Notes under the pieces: model-generated
What the model was told of the DNA's origin: nothing
Database searches by the model: none
Seen by the model: only the letters and a program-made list of their open reading frames with translations
Translations under genes and position numbers: made by a program
NCBI GenBank assembly: GCA_023101725.1
Contig: JALJCO010003975.1
Location: 186,001-250,000 of the forward strand
Length of the DNA: 64,000 bases
Direction of reading: 5' to 3'
Source: Atherinomorus stipes
Taxonomy: Eukaryota; Chordata; Actinopteri; Atheriniformes; Atherinidae
Part shown: one piece after another, positions 60,193 through 64,000 of the stretch
Layout: every line of letters begins with the position of its first letter
Position numbering within the stretch: position 1 is the stretch's first letter

Positions 60193-60857
60193 AGGTTGAA
60201 TATGGAACATTTTTATTAAAAGCTATATTTAAAAAAAAATAATACCTCCACAGGTGTTTGGGGGTGTACAGAATGAAAGTACAACATTTCCCAGAAAAAT
60301 TATGTTTAGCCTAAAAATAATTATAAAATAAATTTTTACGGGTTCGATAATGGCATTTTATTTACGTCTATAAGCCAATACACGCCGCCATTGCAGGTTG
60401 CCAAATACGATCTCTGTGTGGAATCAATATTTTGGTCATAGTCAGGCTTGTACAGGGGAAAACCGTAGAGACAACGAGTGAAGCAGCTGCTTCAGAGCCC
60501 TGGAGATGTTGTTATCTGTTTCTGAGGAGGAGTGACCTGAGAAGAGCAAAACCTGGAGTAAATTTAGGTGAAGACTTCACTAAATGGACCCACATAAACG
60601 TTTTCCACGGAGTCAAAACACGGAAATGGCGACTTTTCTGCTGGATCGGTAAGCTAGCTTGTTTGCTAACATGGCTAACGTTAGCTGTCAGTTATAAACT
60701 CCTCTGCGTTACTTGTTGGACATGCTGCAGACTGTTGGTCACTTGCGTATCGGCAGCGAGCCTGGCATCCCAGCGGCTGGAGTTGTTTTTCTGCCGTTGC
60801 AACTACAACCTAGACACACGTGATGTCGCTGTTCTGACCGTATTCCATATTCAACCT
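60193..60857 (+). mobile_element. TTAA-flanked element family B, complete copy
   Basis: TTAA (60189-60192) + AGGTTGAATATGGAA at left; exact complement TTCCATATTCAACCT + TTAA (60858-60861) at right. 665 bp. It matches the truncated reverse copy at 37806-38338 over several hundred bases. No transposase; piggyBac-type origin inferred from the TTAA duplication. Confidence 0.85.
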
Positions 60858-61116
60858 TTAACATTTCCACATGATAAATTTGATTATTTTAGGTGGTGTA
60901 TATTAAGTTATTTGATAATTGAAAGATGTTTTTTTTAATCTTTTTTTAAATTTTATTTTATCATCAGTATAAATTATTATTGTTTTAAAAGTGTTTCTTT
61001 CCAGTACTTCTGTTTTCAGGTTTTACTTAAATCTAATTTTACCCTTGCATTAATGCAAAATGTACTATCATGCGATTTTCAAAGACTATCTGTATCACTC
61101 AAAAAGTGCCATAAAC

Positions 61117-62730
61117 TAAGTTTAAGTTTATTTATTTATATAGCCCTTTACAGTACCCATTGGACACAAAGTGCTTTAAGCAGGGGTAACAGAAAAAGAG
61201 ACAATGTAAAACATCATAAAAATGCAAAGTTAAATACTGGGAAAAATTAAGAACAAAGAAGATCAAGAGCTAGAAAACAACCAACAGAGAATCAGAACAG
61301 GCTACTGGGGGAGCGAGGGTGTACCTAAAAGAGAGTAAAATCTTTAGTAAATAAACTAGTTAGAATTAAAATTATTAAAAGCTAGACGAAAAAAATAGGT
61401 CTTTAGCCTCGATTTAAAAGATCCCAGCTCAGTCGTGAGACGAATGTCGGGAGGCAGCGAGTTCCATAATCTCGGGCCAGCAGCCGAGAACGAGCGGTCG
61501 CCCCACTGTTTTAATTTAGTTCTTGGGACTTCTAAGAGAAGTTGCCCAACAGAACGAAGGGCCCTGCTGGGGTCCCGGCGGACTAGCAGGTCAGCCAGAT
61601 AAGGGGGGGCCAGGCCGTTGAGGGCTTTGAAAACAAACAAAAGTAATTTAAAATCAATTCGGAAGCGGACGGGGAGCCAGTGCAGGGAAGACAGGACGGG
61701 GATTATATGTTCCTGCCTGGACGAGCCCACCAAAAATCGAGCAGCAGCGTTCTGGACGAGCTGCAGGCGGGCGATGGAAGCCTGGTTCAGACCAACAAAG
61801 AGGGCGTTACAGTAGTCCAGCCTGGAACTGATGAAGGCGTGAACAGCCTTCTCCAGGTCCCCACGGTTAAGAAAAGGTTTTACCTTTGAGAGGAGACGGA
61901 GTTGGAAGAAGCTGGTTCTGACGATGGCACTAATCTGTTTTTCGAACTTGAGGCCACTGTCTAACAGAACTCCAAGATTTTTTACGCAGGACTTGGGGGA
62001 GGGAATAGAGGTGTTGCAGTCTGGGAAGGAACTAAGCATGAGTGGAGTGCCAAACAAAATAAAATCAGTCTTGGCGTCATTAAGATGTAAGAAATTCTGT
62101 GCGAGCCATGACTTCACGTCATTTAGACAGTCTAAAAGCTTTGTGAATGACGGAGCGTGATTTCTGGTCAGGTGCAGCGGAAGATAGATTTGAATGTCGT
62201 CGGCGTAGAAATGGAAAGATAGGTTGTGCTTGTCAATGAGAGAACCAAGGGGCAGCAGATACAGCAGAAAAAGGAGAGGACCGAGAACTGAGCCTTGTGG
62301 CATCCCGTAGGTGAGTGGAACACGTGAGGAGGAGGAATCACCGGAAACAACTGAGAAGCTCCTGTCAGATAGATAGCTTTTGAACCATTTGAGTGCTGTT
62401 CCACGTATACCAATTAAGTGCTCCAGGCGGGAAATAAGGACAGCGTGGTCAACCGTATCAAAGGCGGCAGAGAGGTCTAAGAGGACTAGCAGGGTGGGGG
62501 TTGCCAGCATCAACAGATAGAGTGATGTCATTATGAATTTTTAGCAGGGCAGTCTCAGTACTATGGCGAGCTCTAAAGCCAGACTGGAACTTGTTCAGAA
62601 GGGCATTTTGATCTAGAAAAGGCTGTAATTGTTTAAGAACAAGCTTTTCTAGCACCTTTGAAAGAAAGGGAAGGTGGGAGACTGGTCTAAAGTTTTGTAG
62701 CAAAAGAGGATCAAGATGTGGTTTTAAACT
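61117..62730 (-). mobile_element. L2-clade LINE, 5'-truncated
   Basis: The minus strand carries the reverse-transcriptase half of an L2-like non-LTR retrotransposon and ends (near 61117) in TATAAATAAATAAACTTAAA, a typical L2 tail with short tandem repeats. The 5' part, including any endonuclease, is missing, as expected for target-primed reverse transcription that stopped early. It is inserted in the GATACC-rich foldback element. Confidence 0.85.
61356..62703 (-). pseudogene. L2-type reverse transcriptase, one visible frameshift
   Basis: Reads from QNFRPVSHLPFLSKVLEKL (62703 region) into the downstream frame with [13 protein letters not shown] (motif A Asp), [20 protein letters not shown] (motif B), and the catalytic FYADDIQIY (YADD at residues 109-112 of the 391-residue frame starting at 62531). 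The C-terminal part [37 protein letters not shown] is characteristic of the L2/CR1 group. The two frames are joined across a run of five G (C on the coding strand) at 62496-62500, where one extra base breaks the protein. Otherwise about 450 codons are open, suggesting a young insertion or a sequencing error in the run. Confidence 0.85.
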
Positions 62731-62782
62731 ACTGGTATTGTATCGACATGAAAAATTTGGGTATCGTCCATTCCTAATACGT

Positions 62783-63544
62783 AGTTCCTATATTGAATGA
62801 TGCCTTGTAGGGCTGTATATCGTTATGATTTTATCGACACCGATACTAATATCGATACTCCTTATTGATACCGGTATTTATCGATACTCTTATCGATTTT
62901 TTAGCGTAATTTAGAGTACATAATAAAGACATTATTGGATGTTAAGCACTTTTTCAGATGGCATTAGGAGGCCTGGACATAATAGTAGGTGAAGGACAGC
63001 TGTGAGAATAAAGGAAGTGTCTCTGTCTTACTTCATCACCATGACTACGTGATGGTATAATGATTACACGACGGTTAGGTAGACGTTCAAAAAGTATCAA
63101 TAACAGTATCGTTTGTCTAGGATCTTAACGGTCAAGACCCACCTCGCAAACCTCTGCAATAATGAGATTTTTTTTTCATTTATCTAATTTTTTTTAGGTA
63201 CTATTAACATGGTGCAAAATGCTTTGCTTATATTTGAATGTCAAATTCTTTATAAGCTAATAAAAATAAAATAAATAAAAATACGACACTAGAACTCCCA
63301 TTTCTGCCATTGCTCTTTAGCTATAGTCCCCCGCAGGTCTATAACTCCTAATTAACTCGCCCTTTCTCATGCAAATTCATCCAGGAAGGCTCCACCCAGA
63401 ACTACCCCAACCAGTTTCTAAAGCCCCTTTCACATTAGCGCCTACTTAGCCCGGCCCTCATTGGGCCGACACCACACAACCCCCCCTTTAGTTCGTTCAC
63501 ATTCGTCATTTTTTGCGACACAAATGATTTGCGACACACACACA
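62783..63544. other. hAT-like trace and unassigned sequence
   Basis: 62807-63120 is rich in TATCG/CGATA (GGGCTGTATATCGTTATG, AACAGTATCGTTTGTCTAG), probably another foldback repeat. 63130-63544 is unassigned apart from a C-rich patch near 63475. Confidence 0.4.
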
Positions 63545-63815
63545 CTGAACTGCTTAGTATAAGCAAAAAAATCTTGAAATAAGTAAAAAGAAAATTGCTT
63601 GTATTAAGCAAAAAATAAAAAAAATTCTGCCAATGGAACAAATGAAATTTTCTTATAAAATTTCTTGAAATAAGATGTATTTGTCCTAAAACAAGTTCCT
63701 GTAAGTCACTGAAATGTTTCTCTTTAGGTAAATGTCTTATTTTGAGCGTGATGACACATTTTGCTTAGAAATTAGAAAAATATACTCGGTAAGATTTTAG
63801 TTTTTGCAGTGTATT
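63545..63815. repeat. dispersed AATTTCTTGAAATAAG repeat, copy 2
   Basis: Landmarks TTCTGCCAATGGAACAAAT, AAGTTCCTGTAAGTCACTG and ATACTCGGTAAGATTTTAG follow the same order as 23364-23610. The ends ACACTGAACTGC.../...TTTTTGCAGTGTATT suggest terminal GCAGTGT inverted bases. Confidence 0.75.
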
Positions 63816-63929
63816 AAATCAAGGGCACTTGCAGCATTTAATGCCTTATATAGAGCCCCATTCATTCTGCCTCCTTCACTGCCATTATATGGATATACAC
63901 GGCTCTACGACTAATCTGAAAAGTGTCCA

Positions 63930-64000
63930 AATGTGATGCAGAAATGTTACTGATGAGTAAATGCACGCATAAATTCCAGAAAATAAGGTCCATGTTGAAA
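63930..64000. mobile_element. family C TTAA element, end fragment cut by the window
   Basis: GATGAGTAAATGCACGCATA then AAATAAGGTCCATGTTGA matches the inner right arm of 28227-30338. It continues beyond the window. Confidence 0.6.

Larger units (their letters stand above)
59868..62782. mobile_element. GATACC-rich foldback element split by two insertions
   Basis: Begins AGGGATGGGCATATCGATACC; ends TGGGTATCGTCCATTCCTAA. Inner arms GAATCGATACTTTTTTGAG and TATTGTATCGACATG. Two younger elements occupy the inside: a TTAA-flanked element (60193-60857) and an L2-type LINE (about 61117-62730). Confidence 0.6.

Noticed and set aside
60432..60938. 168-codon frame, also partly open at 37740-38078
   Set aside because: Both copies lie in the same TTAA-flanked repeat; shared frame is explained by shared DNA, and no domain or catalytic motif is visible.

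Overview
The window is vertebrate nuclear DNA, most likely from a teleost fish. It has a split gene with GT-AG introns and vertebrate-type protein sequence. It is densely filled with fish-style repeats: Tc1/mariner remnants, hAT-like foldback elements, TTAA-flanked MITE-like elements, an L2-type LINE, a tRNA-derived SINE and AT/CA microsatellites. Nothing bacterial or viral was recognised.

One host gene is supported: the 3' nine coding exons of a mixed-lineage kinase on the + strand, best matched to map3k11 (MLK3). The exons lie at 10503-10683, 23664-23812, 26165-26340, 27918-28164, 35052-35168, 39673-39844, 39920-40026, 41472-42083 and 47403-48004. Splice phases agree at every junction, giving about 786 residues up to a TAA stop. 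In order they encode the activation segment and C-lobe of the kinase, the tandem leucine zippers, a basic linker, a CRIB-type motif and a long Pro/Ser-rich tail. The SH3 domain, kinase N-lobe and HRD catalytic loop are not here and should lie on an upstream exon, so the first 10.5 kb is intron.

Introns (75 bp to about 13 kb) are built largely from nested transposons. Positions 1-10502 hold Tc1, hAT-like and foldback MITE remnants. Intron 10684-23663 holds several Tc1 relics, hAT-like copies and a tandem array. Intron 28165-35051 holds a 2.1 kb TTAA-flanked composite and a SINE inside a foldback MITE. Intron 40027-41471 is almost entirely a three-level nest. Intron 42084-47402 carries two arrays of a palindromic AGAATTCT-type repeat and a hAT-like element that ends about 60 bp before the last exon.

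Downstream of the stop (48005-64000) come a putative 3' UTR, more Tc1 and AGAATTCT-array elements, several non-repetitive stretches that could be conserved non-coding DNA, and a composite at 59868-62782 containing an L2-type reverse transcriptase with one visible frameshift. No second host gene was recognised. All family names rest on reading the sequence; no database was searched.
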